Virus record (IMG/VR): IMGVR_UViG_3300032282_001509
Span: 1-23,835 of that record
DNA: 23,835 nucleotides
Direction: 5' to 3' (one strand)
Source: a virus
Part shown: piece by piece, positions 6,764 through 13,184 of the stretch
Numbering within the stretch: the stretch's first letter is position 1
Layout of the letters: each line of letters starts with the position of its first letter
Position numbers and translations under genes: made by a program
Notes under the pieces: generated by a model
What the model saw: the letters and a program-made list of their open reading frames with translations, nothing else
Told to the model about the DNA's origin: nothing
Databases searched by the model: none

Positions 6764-7433
6764 GCATATCTGCGAATTCTGTGATAAGGAATTCGTAAGA
6801 GAAAAGTCAATGCTTACTCATATGTGCGAAACAAAGCGCAGGGTTAATAACCGTGATATGATTGGCAATCGTCTTGGTTTTCAAAGTTGGTTAGAGTTTT
6901 ACAAGAAGAATACTGCTGGTAAAAAACAACGCACGTATATGGACTTTGCTAAGAGTGCATATTACACAGCGTTCGTTAAGTTCGGTACATACTGCGCCGA
7001 TGCGAACGTATTGAATGTCACTAAATTTGCTAACTATCTAATTAAAAATCAGATTAGTGTAGATAAGTGGGCCAGCGATAAGCAGTACACAAACTTTCTA
7101 ATCATATATCTAAAAGAAGAAGATCCACTAGATGCAATCGCACGTAGTATTGAAACTACGATTGATCTGGCTAAACAAGACGTAATTCAAACAAAAGATA
7201 TCTTTAAATATGGTAATAAGAATCGCATCTGCTTTGCTATAACCAAAGGCAAGATTAGCCCTTGGATGTTGTATCATAGCGAAACCGGCAGTAAGTTTCT
7301 ATCTGAATTAGATGAAACACAGGTTAAAATGATATTAGAATATATTAATCCAGAACAATGGGCAGTCAAATTCAAACGCAACAGTGATATACTTAATGAA
7401 GTAAAGGAGTTATTACGTGCCGGTGGTTATTGA
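6723..7433 (+). CDS. C2H2-like zinc-finger phage protein
   Basis: A ~236-residue protein opening with a finger-like motif: CEFCDKEFVREKSMLTHMC, two Cys two residues apart, then a 12-residue spacing to His and a Cys rather than His as the fourth ligand (CCHC variant). The remainder is helical and basic, with LGFQSWLEFYKK and YTAFVKFGTYC, and ends in GYNK-type charged residues; no enzyme motif is visible. Start choice is uncertain: ATGs exist at 6708 and 6723, both inside the gp62-like gene and neither with an SD, and the conserved part begins near 6765. Finger proteins beside gp62 occur in marine T4-like phages as far as I recall, function unknown. A DNA- or RNA-binding regulator is plausible. 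Confidence 0.75.
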   Translation: MKKSQSTKETQAIKHICEFCDKEFVREKSMLTHMCETKRRVNNRDMIGNRLGFQSWLEFYKKNTAGKKQRTYMDFAKSAYYTAFVKFGTYCADANVLNVTKFANYLIKNQISVDKWASDKQYTNFLIIYLKEEDPLDAIARSIETTIDLAKQDVIQTKDIFKYGNKNRICFAITKGKISPWMLYHSETGSKFLSELDETQVKMILEYINPEQWAVKFKRNSDILNEVKELLRAGGY

Positions 7434-7623
7434 TAACGATAACTATGTAGTAAGGATACATTGGAAACGTTATGAACAAAACTGGAATCAAATTTGTGCC
7501 ACTGCTGTAGAATATTTTGGATTGCCCGGCGATAGATTTTATACAGATGTATGCGCAGATTATATGGACTTTGTTTTTAAAGATGAAATAGATGCGATGT
7601 GGTTTAGTTTAAGATGCGAATGA
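7417..7623 (+). CDS. Small hypothetical protein with GTG start (68 aa)
   Basis: Function not recognised. The GTG at 7417 is supported by a strong AAGGAG at 7404-7409, seven bases upstream, which is one of the best SDs in the window. The protein has several aromatics (WKRYEQNWNQIC, EYFGLPGDRFY, ADYMDFVFKDEIDAMWF), and the C-terminal half looks like a ferredoxin-like strand-helix pattern. Cysteines are few and unpaired. It overlaps the finger gene by 17 bases and the next gene by an ATGA-type junction. Its SD-rich start contrasts with the leaderless genes nearby and suggests strong translation. Confidence 0.7.
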   Translation: MPVVIDNDNYVVRIHWKRYEQNWNQICATAVEYFGLPGDRFYTDVCADYMDFVFKDEIDAMWFSLRCE

Positions 7624-8321
7624 ACGATTACAAAAGTATATTGACTGAAGGCGAGGGCTATAAGGTCCTACAAAGTTTTATACCATATAAGTTAATTAAT
7701 GATTTTAACGGTATATTGGAGGACTTGTATCCTGTACGTGCTAGCAGTAGCACTAAGGTTTACGCTGAACGTGACGATATTAAAAATCTAAATGATATCA
7801 GCGTATGGTGGAGTCAATTAGTACACGATATGCCCGAATCAAAGGCTATACTAAAATTAGTTAACCCAATGATACAATCACACTTTGGTAACATGGATAT
7901 GTATGCTAACGATACGGTATTCATTAGTGCTGGTAGTACATGGATGAATCCACACATAGATACACCGCATAGATTTAAGAAATACAACTACGATAAAAGA
8001 TTGTTAGGTATACAGTGTATTATATCACTAGATGATATTGATAAGGATAGTGCAAGCACTGGAGTTGTGCCCTATAGTCAGAAACGTGACTTTGATATAG
8101 ACAAGTGTTATAAGGGTGAGTACGACCGCTGGTTCAAAGACAACTGTATACAACCAGACATGCCTGCCGGATCCATATTGTTTTACAACAGTCGTTTGTT
8201 ACATAGCAGTATGCCCAATCCAAAAAGTGTAGAACGCCCTGCTCTCTTGTACAACTACCTAGATCGTAATATAATTGACGAGATGAAGTCTATAGACAAT
8301 GTTTGGAGTAGCAATGGTTAA
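7620..8321 (+). CDS. 2-oxoglutarate/Fe(II)-dependent oxygenase, PhyH-like
   Basis: A 233-residue (from 7620) double-stranded-beta-helix dioxygenase. The iron facial triad is visible: HxD in MNPHIDTPHR (His112, Asp114) and the distal His in SRLLHSSMPN (His195); an Arg at 206 in ERPALLYNY is placed to bind 2-oxoglutarate. The family hydroxylates diverse small molecules, lipids or protein side chains; the substrate is not deducible. The ATG at 7620 overlaps the previous stop (ATGA); an ATG at 7614 would add two residues. It belongs to the early operon. Phages often carry such enzymes, with proposed roles in nucleotide or protein modification; here that is only a possibility. Confidence 0.85.
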   Translation: MNDYKSILTEGEGYKVLQSFIPYKLINDFNGILEDLYPVRASSSTKVYAERDDIKNLNDISVWWSQLVHDMPESKAILKLVNPMIQSHFGNMDMYANDTVFISAGSTWMNPHIDTPHRFKKYNYDKRLLGIQCIISLDDIDKDSASTGVVPYSQKRDFDIDKCYKGEYDRWFKDNCIQPDMPAGSILFYNSRLLHSSMPNPKSVERPALLYNYLDRNIIDEMKSIDNVWSSNG

Positions 8322-8583
8322 AGTCCCTATAGACTTTCAAGACTATGATGACGATGATCCTAATATTGAACGTAGAACGGCACGTTGGAAATTTTGGGAT
8401 ATTCTTAAACAGTTAAGAACAGAGTATATGAAAGATAACATAGAGTTCCACGCTGAAGATTTTGTTGAATGGATTGATGATAAGTTTGGTATTAAACTAA
8501 ACATGAACGCTACTGGGATAACTGACGAATACATTGTAACAAATGAACAAAAATATATTGTTTTTAAATTAAAATATGGCTAA
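8314..8583 (+). CDS. Small hypothetical acidic protein (89 aa)
   Basis: Function not recognised. The ATG at 8314 has GGAG at 8305-8308, five bases upstream; an ATG at 8299 lacks this. The N-terminus has a run of aspartates (DYDDDDP), then a helical middle rich in Arg/Glu/Trp (RRTARWKFWDILKQLRTEYM), and a short beta C-terminus ending in YIVFKLKYG. It overlaps the oxygenase and exonuclease genes by 8 bases each. The mix of acidic head and helical body suggests a protein-binding role; there is no nuclease or DNA-binding signature. Confidence 0.7.
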   Translation: MVKVPIDFQDYDDDDPNIERRTARWKFWDILKQLRTEYMKDNIEFHAEDFVEWIDDKFGIKLNMNATGITDEYIVTNEQKYIVFKLKYG

Positions 8584-9124
8584 CGATATAATGATAGATT
8601 TGGAAACACTAGACACAACTCCGTATTGTGTTATCCTTACTATTGGTGTTGTAAGGTTTGATCCTAAGGGCAGTGGTGTTGCTGAACGTTGGACATTAAA
8701 ACCAACTATTGAAGATCAAACAGAACAATATAATCGTATCATTAATGACGATACGATTCGCTGGTGGAGTACACAAAGTCCCGCCGCACTAGAAGAAGCA
8801 ATGAGCGATGATGGTAGAATATCATTACGTGAATGCATGGAACAGTTGTACGACATAGGTTGGAATCGCAGAGCAATATGGAGTCATGGGGCACCGTTTG
8901 ACGTTGTTGCCTGTGAGACTGCTATGCGTCAATCATTGACTGACAGACCTAATCCTATACCTTGGCCATTCTATACTGTGCGTGATACCCGAACATTGTT
9001 TGAGATTGCTGGTGTTAAACTTAAAGATGGTGGACATATCACTACGCACAAAGCAGTAGAAGATGCTGAACGCCAGGCTATTGTTGTACAAGAAGCATAT
9101 AGGAAGTTAAGGTTATGCGGTTAG
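8576..9124 (+). CDS. dexA: DexA-like 3'-5' exonuclease (DEDDh)
   Basis: A 182-residue DEDD-superfamily exonuclease. The Exo I motif is DLET (Asp8, Glu10), Exo II has HGAPFD (Asp109), and Exo III is THKAVEDAE (His158, Asp163), giving the DEDDh set. IRWWSTQSPAA (residues 61-71) matches the corresponding IEWWKNQSPEA stretch of T4 DexA. T4 DexA (about 227 aa) is a 3'-5' exonuclease of DNA metabolism; this one is shorter. It starts with an overlap of eight bases with the gene before and overlaps the SGNH gene after by ten. Consistent with a DNA-repair or replication role in the operon. Confidence 0.85.
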   Translation: MANDIMIDLETLDTTPYCVILTIGVVRFDPKGSGVAERWTLKPTIEDQTEQYNRIINDDTIRWWSTQSPAALEEAMSDDGRISLRECMEQLYDIGWNRRAIWSHGAPFDVVACETAMRQSLTDRPNPIPWPFYTVRDTRTLFEIAGVKLKDGGHITTHKAVEDAERQAIVVQEAYRKLRLCG

Positions 9125-9870
9125 GAATTTTTGGAGACAGTTTTGCAAATAACCAATGGGTGTTTAATGGTTGGCCTACAGATTTAAGTAATATCCTAGG
9201 ATGCAAACAAGACAATTATGCATTAAATGGAACCTCTATTTGGTATTCTTACAAACTATTCCTAAAACATTATAAAAATTTCACACATATAGTATTTGTC
9301 TACACTAGTCCACATAGATGGCCAGTACTACCTGATTGGTTAAGAGGATTGGAGTATATGACAAATAAACATTTTTTAGAAATGTCTAAAGTTATTCACG
9401 AAGATCAAAAAATACCGATGACAAAATTGATAGATGTACATAAACTTTTGTTTGACGAAAAATATAATTATTTTGTTTACCAAAGTATCTTTGATAATAT
9501 CAATAACTTGTGCGCACAAAACAATATTCAATTAATGAATGTTCATCCTTTTGAAAATTCTGATTCAATACCAATGATAAATTTATCTAATCGCAAAGGA
9601 AGTTGTTTAATTGGTTTGCAACGTGTTCAACATAATGAGGGATTACATCCTGCATTACCAGAGGAAATAAGATATCCTAAACCTACTATTACTGACTTTA
9701 GACCTGCCCATATAAATCTTCCTAATAATAAAGTAGTAGCCGATATTATTGCAAATGAATTTGGAAAAGAACCTAGAGTGATAGATATACTCAAGGACGA
9801 AAGACTTACTTTTGATCCTCAAGTTTTAATAGAGATGTACCAAACTTATGTATCTAAACACAGACGTTGA
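9115..9870 (+). CDS. SGNH/GDSL-like hydrolase
   Basis: A 251-residue protein with a GDSF block I (residues 7-10) near the N-terminus after a beta strand, then NGTS (39-42) as a likely oxyanion/block II-III region. A late DFRPAHINLPNNKVVADII stretch could supply the His and helix of block V. These features fit SGNH hydrolases or acyl-esterases acting on lipid or polysaccharide acyl groups; the Asp of the catalytic dyad is not obvious, so activity is uncertain. It is distinctly AT-rich and Asn/Lys-rich compared with the flanking dexA and DnaE-like genes, suggesting insertion into the operon. A second SGNH-like gene lies at 18313. The ATG overlaps the dexA end. Confidence 0.65.
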   Translation: MRLGIFGDSFANNQWVFNGWPTDLSNILGCKQDNYALNGTSIWYSYKLFLKHYKNFTHIVFVYTSPHRWPVLPDWLRGLEYMTNKHFLEMSKVIHEDQKIPMTKLIDVHKLLFDEKYNYFVYQSIFDNINNLCAQNNIQLMNVHPFENSDSIPMINLSNRKGSCLIGLQRVQHNEGLHPALPEEIRYPKPTITDFRPAHINLPNNKVVADIIANEFGKEPRVIDILKDERLTFDPQVLIEMYQTYVSKHRR

Positions 9871-10423
9871 CATTGATTTTGGCAATCGTGATTTAATCTT
9901 GGAAAAGATTAAACACGTACCTGCAGCCATGCGTAAGGTTGAACCTATGCGCAAGCATAATACTGGTGTGCATATTACAGAAATACCCTATGATCCTGTA
10001 AATGATATGGCAGCGATTGATTATACTGAAGCAGAACTACGTGGCTATTTCAAATTAGACTTACTGAATGTTCACGTTTACAATCAAGTGCGTGATGAAC
10101 AACATTTAATTGAACTAATGCGCCAACCCGATTGGTCAAAATTAAAAGATAGTAAGTTCGTAGAACAATTGATACACTTAGGCAATCATTATAACTCTAT
10201 ACAACGTATGCCAGAACCAATCAACAGTATTCCTAGACTGGCAATGTTTCTAGCAGCAATACGTCCTGCAAAGAAACATTTGATTGGTTTACCCTGGGCT
10301 GAAGTAAGTAAGACTATATGGGAAAAAGAAAATGATGTGTATTCTTTTAAGAAAAGCCATTCGGTAGGATACGCACAGTTGGTTGTAGTACATATGAACT
10401 TATTGGTGGAAAATGGAAATTAA
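9848..10423 (+). CDS. Stand-alone protein resembling part of the DnaE fingers
   Basis: A 191-residue soluble protein. Three blocks resemble the polymerase/fingers part of bacterial DnaE: FKLDLLNVHVY (around 68-78), SIPRLAMFLAAIRPAK (127-142; compare the ALYRPGP motif of DnaE), and FKKSHSVGYAQLVVVHMNL (168-186; compare the KSHSVAYALISY motif). The whole DnaE is over 1,000 aa, so this would be a small isolated fragment-like derivative lacking the catalytic Asp triad region of the palm that I can see. I recall related proteins in marine phage genomes. A fold relict with a new role (clamp or replisome interaction) is possible; this is an inference. It overlaps its neighbours by 23 and 11 bases. 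Confidence 0.6.
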   Translation: MYLNTDVDIDFGNRDLILEKIKHVPAAMRKVEPMRKHNTGVHITEIPYDPVNDMAAIDYTEAELRGYFKLDLLNVHVYNQVRDEQHLIELMRQPDWSKLKDSKFVEQLIHLGNHYNSIQRMPEPINSIPRLAMFLAAIRPAKKHLIGLPWAEVSKTIWEKENDVYSFKKSHSVGYAQLVVVHMNLLVENGN

Positions 10424-10898
10424 ATTATTAAGTGAAGGTGATGAACAACTACGTAAGGTTTGTGAACCTTATGATTTTAAAAAGGATGGTGACCCCGCAG
10501 AATTAGTATCTGCTATGACCAAACTTATGTTTGACAGTAACGGTATTGGTCTTGCCGCACCCCAAGTTGGTGTACTCAAAAGACTTTTCATTATGGGCAA
10601 CGATCAGAAATTGTTTGTCTGTATTAATCCCGAAATAGTTTCGGGAGAGGGCGAAGAGCGTGATTTAGAGGGCTGCTTAAGTTTTCCCGATCTATGGATG
10701 AATGTCAAGCGACAGAAATCTATCAACGTAAAATATCAGACTATTAACGGTGAAACAGTAGAAAGCACATTACAGAATATTATAGCCCGTGTATTTCAAC
10801 ATGAACTAGACCATTTGGATGGGGTTTGTTTTGACACTAGAGTTGGTCCAGTGACACTAGACCTTGCTAAAGAAAAAAGACGTAGACGATCAAGATAA
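10413..10898 (+). CDS. def: Peptide deformylase
   Basis: A 161-residue PDF, removing the formyl group from nascent N-termini at the ribosome exit. All three motifs are present: GIGLAAPQVG (residues 44-53), EGCLSFP (86-92, metal ligand Cys88) and QHELDHLDG (129-137, ligands His130 and His134 with catalytic Glu131). The length is like compact type I enzymes, with a C-terminal KRRRRSR tail instead of the usual longer helix. Phage-borne PDFs are known in marine phages and probably maintain processing of proteins during infection. It is the last gene of the 5510-10898 operon and overlaps the end of the minus-strand gene by nine bases. An 8-bp inverted repeat with a 3-base loop lies inside it at 10628-10646. 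Confidence 0.95.
   Translation: MEIKLLSEGDEQLRKVCEPYDFKKDGDPAELVSAMTKLMFDSNGIGLAAPQVGVLKRLFIMGNDQKLFVCINPEIVSGEGEERDLEGCLSFPDLWMNVKRQKSINVKYQTINGETVESTLQNIIARVFQHELDHLDGVCFDTRVGPVTLDLAKEKRRRRSR
10628..10646 (+). repeat. Inverted repeat inside def
   Basis: TCCCGAAA (10628-10635) and TTTCGGGA (10639-10646), 8 bp perfect with a 3-base loop, within codons for INPEIVSGE. It could form a strong mRNA hairpin or be coincidental. Confidence 0.5.
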
Positions 10899-11270
10899 TT
10901 TGCGAACGAGCGTAATGCTTTTACGGCGTATGCGCTTTTTATTAAATTCGCCCAAACTGACTACCGGGCCGTGAACTAATACTAGGTTTTTGTTACTGAA
11001 AGTCTTAATGTAGGGTTTGAAGATAACCCATTCTTCACGTAAAAAGATATTGATAGGAACTTGACGATTACTTTCCCACCACCATTGCTCTCCTAATTCT
11101 AGGAATTTCTGTTTGATTTTTGTTTCTGTTATAGCGCCGTAATCGTAAATTGTAGTATAATTATCGTCGCGGTTTTGCATTATGCCAACATAGTCTTGAT
11201 TCGCGACGGAGCAGACCGTTATGAACGGGTGATTTTCGCTGAGTTTTTTGAAAAAATCTTTAGGTAACAT
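10890..11270 (-). CDS. Conserved-looking phage protein (126 aa), only minus-strand gene
   Basis: The only clearly real gene on the minus strand. It has a phage-like pattern: PFITVCSVANQDYVGIMQNRDD (~15-36), FLELGEQWWWESNRQVPINIFLREEW (~56-81) and VLVHGPVVSLGEFNKKRIRRKSITLVRK (~97-124). I recall relatives in marine T4-like phages, function unknown. The WWW motif and basic C-terminus could suggest nucleic acid or protein binding. Its ATG at 11268-11270 is 18 bases downstream of a minus-strand AGTAAATA, a late-promoter-like octamer. It is convergent with and overlaps the deformylase by nine bases, without a visible terminator between them, so its transcription would collide with the early operon. 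Confidence 0.75.
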   Translation of the reverse strand: MLPKDFFKKLSENHPFITVCSVANQDYVGIMQNRDDNYTTIYDYGAITETKIKQKFLELGEQWWWESNRQVPINIFLREEWVIFKPYIKTFSNKNLVLVHGPVVSLGEFNKKRIRRKSITLVRKLS

Positions 11271-11288
11271 CGTGTAATAACTTAGTAT

Positions 11289-11296
11289 TATTTACT
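11289..11296 (-). promoter_or_regulatory. Late-promoter-like octamer AGTAAATA, minus strand
   Basis: A minus-strand AGTAAATA, 18 bases from the ATG of the minus-strand gene. It forms a back-to-back pair with the plus-strand ACTAAATA at 11333-11340, a layout expected of a divergent late-transcription switch. The -10 octamer alone is weak evidence. Confidence 0.4.
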
Positions 11297-11332
11297 CACG
11301 GCAACCCAGAAATAAATTTTAGTTTTTAATAG

Positions 11333-11340
11333 ACTAAATA
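11333..11340 (+). promoter_or_regulatory. Late-promoter-like octamer ACTAAATA
   Basis: ACTAAATA with predicted +1 near 11346, followed by an AGGAG SD at 11347-11351 nine bases before the GTG at 11361. T4 late promoters carry TATAAATA here; the first bases differ, as allowed in marine relatives. Confidence 0.5.
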
Positions 11341-11360
11341 TTATGTAGGAGCAACGATCT

Positions 11361-12161
11361 GTGACAGTCACTAATGTAGGTTATTCAACGGCGGTATTTT
11401 ACTTTACTCAGCGTCAGATCGTGGTCCTACTAACAGGAAACAGTCCGAGGGCCTTTATGCCAGTATATGCAAAAACACTAAATTTACACAAGGGTGTAGA
11501 TAACAAGATACAATTTCAGTTCTTAAATCAAGAACAGAAACCAGTTGATATTACAGGCAAGAGCATTACTTGTCGCATTATCAATTATAACGGTACTGAA
11601 GTGTTAATTAACAAAGCACTGACCCCGGAATTACCATTAACTGGTATAGCATATCTATATCTGAATGCTGCCGATTTAGAAGATATAGATGCGCAAAAGT
11701 GTCACTACAGTTTAGAGATTCCTGTAGGTGAATTCAGTTTCCCAGTATTTGTTGATCCAGCAGCCGGCGCACGTGGTGATATAAACATTCTTAATAGCGT
11801 ATTACCAAGTTTCGTACCAAGTCAAATTGTAACTATACCTACTGGTCAAGCATTCCCTAACTTGGATCCTAACGTTAATGCAAATAATCCATTAACAAAC
11901 GCCAATACTTATTATAGTTCAACTATCAATACACAAGACAACCCAGTATTAACCATACAGGCCAAACTTGATGGATATAACGGTGATGTAGGCATTGAGG
12001 GAACTTGCAACCAACAGTTAACTGATTGGTATCCTATAACAGGTGATAGTTACGAAGATAAGACTGCTACAGTGGGTTACACCATACATGGATTCCATCC
12101 ATTTGTTCGTATGGTATTCACAAGTAATGCGGGCGTAGTCACACATATTTTGGCAAGATAA
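11361..12161 (+). CDS. Virion-type protein, probable structural
   Basis: A 266-residue beta-rich protein. The GTG at 11361 is supported by AGGAG nine bases upstream; an internal ATG at 11458 (MPVYAKTL) is an alternative start with GAGG nearby, but the preceding residues QRQIVVLLTGNSPRAF look coding. KGVDNKIQFQFLNQEQKPVDITGKSITCRI (around 49-78) is a strand-rich pattern resembling a bacterial or phage Ig-like or baseplate-type domain; its tail is Gly/Thr/Asn rich. I associate this N-terminus with structural proteins of marine T4-like phages but cannot name the T4 counterpart. It is a monocistronic late-type unit followed by the replication pair. Confidence 0.65.
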   Translation: MTVTNVGYSTAVFYFTQRQIVVLLTGNSPRAFMPVYAKTLNLHKGVDNKIQFQFLNQEQKPVDITGKSITCRIINYNGTEVLINKALTPELPLTGIAYLYLNAADLEDIDAQKCHYSLEIPVGEFSFPVFVDPAAGARGDINILNSVLPSFVPSQIVTIPTGQAFPNLDPNVNANNPLTNANTYYSSTINTQDNPVLTIQAKLDGYNGDVGIEGTCNQQLTDWYPITGDSYEDKTATVGYTIHGFHPFVRMVFTSNAGVVTHILAR

Positions 12162-12175
12162 ATCACCAATACTAT

Positions 12176-12203
12176 TTGTTTTTACACAACACTCTGTTAT
12201 AAT
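12176..12203 (+). promoter_or_regulatory. Promoter P5, predicted leaderless
   Basis: A perfect TATAAT at 12198-12203 with a weaker -35 (TTGTTT, 12176-12181, 16-base spacer). The predicted +1 at 12210 is the G of the primase GTG start, with no SD. This places primase and helicase in the early class despite their late-gene neighbours. Confidence 0.6.
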
Positions 12204-12209
12204 TAATGA

Positions 12210-13184
12210 GTGTTTGATATTCTTCAAATCGTTCCAGGCAAAAAGAAATTAACGCAAAGCGGTTGGCATAGTTTCAACGCTGTGTGTTGCCAATATCGTG
12301 GACACAGCAGGGACGAAAGAGGCAGAGGCGGAGTAAAATTTGACGGTGATAATTGGAGTTATCACTGCTTCAATTGTGGTTTTACTGCTAATTTTTTCTT
12401 AGGAAGTTATATTAATAAAAAAACAAAAACACTATTACATTATTGTGGCTGTGATGAAGATCAAATTGCTAAATGGAATCTTGATAGCATCAAGCATAGA
12501 GATTTATTAAGTTACGTTTCAAAGAAAAAAGAAAAATTAAAAGTTAAATTTGATGAGATGCCGCTTCCATTAGAAGCAGAATTAATTGACATAGAAAAGG
12601 AAAATCATAGACCGTATATAGATTATCTAATATCTAGAAAAATAGAGTATATGAATTATCCTTTTATGGTAACACCAGATGCAAAGGGTAGACAATCAAA
12701 TAGAATTATTATACCTTACACTTTTAAAAATAAAATAGTAGGGCACACTAGTAGATATTTGGATAATCATACCCCAAAGTTTATTAATGAGCAGCAACAA
12801 GGTTATGTATTTGGTTACGATCTACAAAAACCTGAATGGGAAGTATGTATTGTAACAGAAGGAATATTTGATGCACTTAGTTTAAATGCGTGTGCATTGA
12901 TGCACAATACCATCAATGATAAACAAGCAGATATATTGAAGTCATTAGAAAGAAAAATTATCGTAGTACCAGATCATGACAAGACAGGATTGCAGATTTG
13001 TGATCGCGCACTTGATTTGGGATTTCATGTCAGTATCCCTGAATGGGATATTGAGATAAAAGATGTGAACGATGCTGTAGTAAAATACGGGCGTGTATCT
13101 ACTTTACTAAGTATATTGCAGTCTGCAACTAACAGCAAAATTAAAATAGAAATGCAGAGGAAGAAACTTGATAGACAACTATAA
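12210..13184 (+). CDS. DNA primase, gp61-like
   Basis: A 324-residue DnaG-type primase, near T4 gp61 (342 aa), which makes RNA primers in the primosome with gp41. A zinc site is formed by Cys26/27, His32, Cys53 and Cys56 (HCFNC at 52-56). The catalytic Toprim domain shows TEGIFDALS (Glu217, Asp221), then VPDHDKTG (254-261), and DVND (285-288) as third metal-binding region. The start is a GTG at 12210, exactly at the predicted +1; an ATG three bases earlier meets a stop almost at once. It is followed by the helicase with a 17-base overlap, an arrangement expected for one primosome unit. Confidence 0.9.
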   Translation: MFDILQIVPGKKKLTQSGWHSFNAVCCQYRGHSRDERGRGGVKFDGDNWSYHCFNCGFTANFFLGSYINKKTKTLLHYCGCDEDQIAKWNLDSIKHRDLLSYVSKKKEKLKVKFDEMPLPLEAELIDIEKENHRPYIDYLISRKIEYMNYPFMVTPDAKGRQSNRIIIPYTFKNKIVGHTSRYLDNHTPKFINEQQQGYVFGYDLQKPEWEVCIVTEGIFDALSLNACALMHNTINDKQADILKSLERKIIVVPDHDKTGLQICDRALDLGFHVSIPEWDIEIKDVNDAVVKYGRVSTLLSILQSATNSKIKIEMQRKKLDRQL

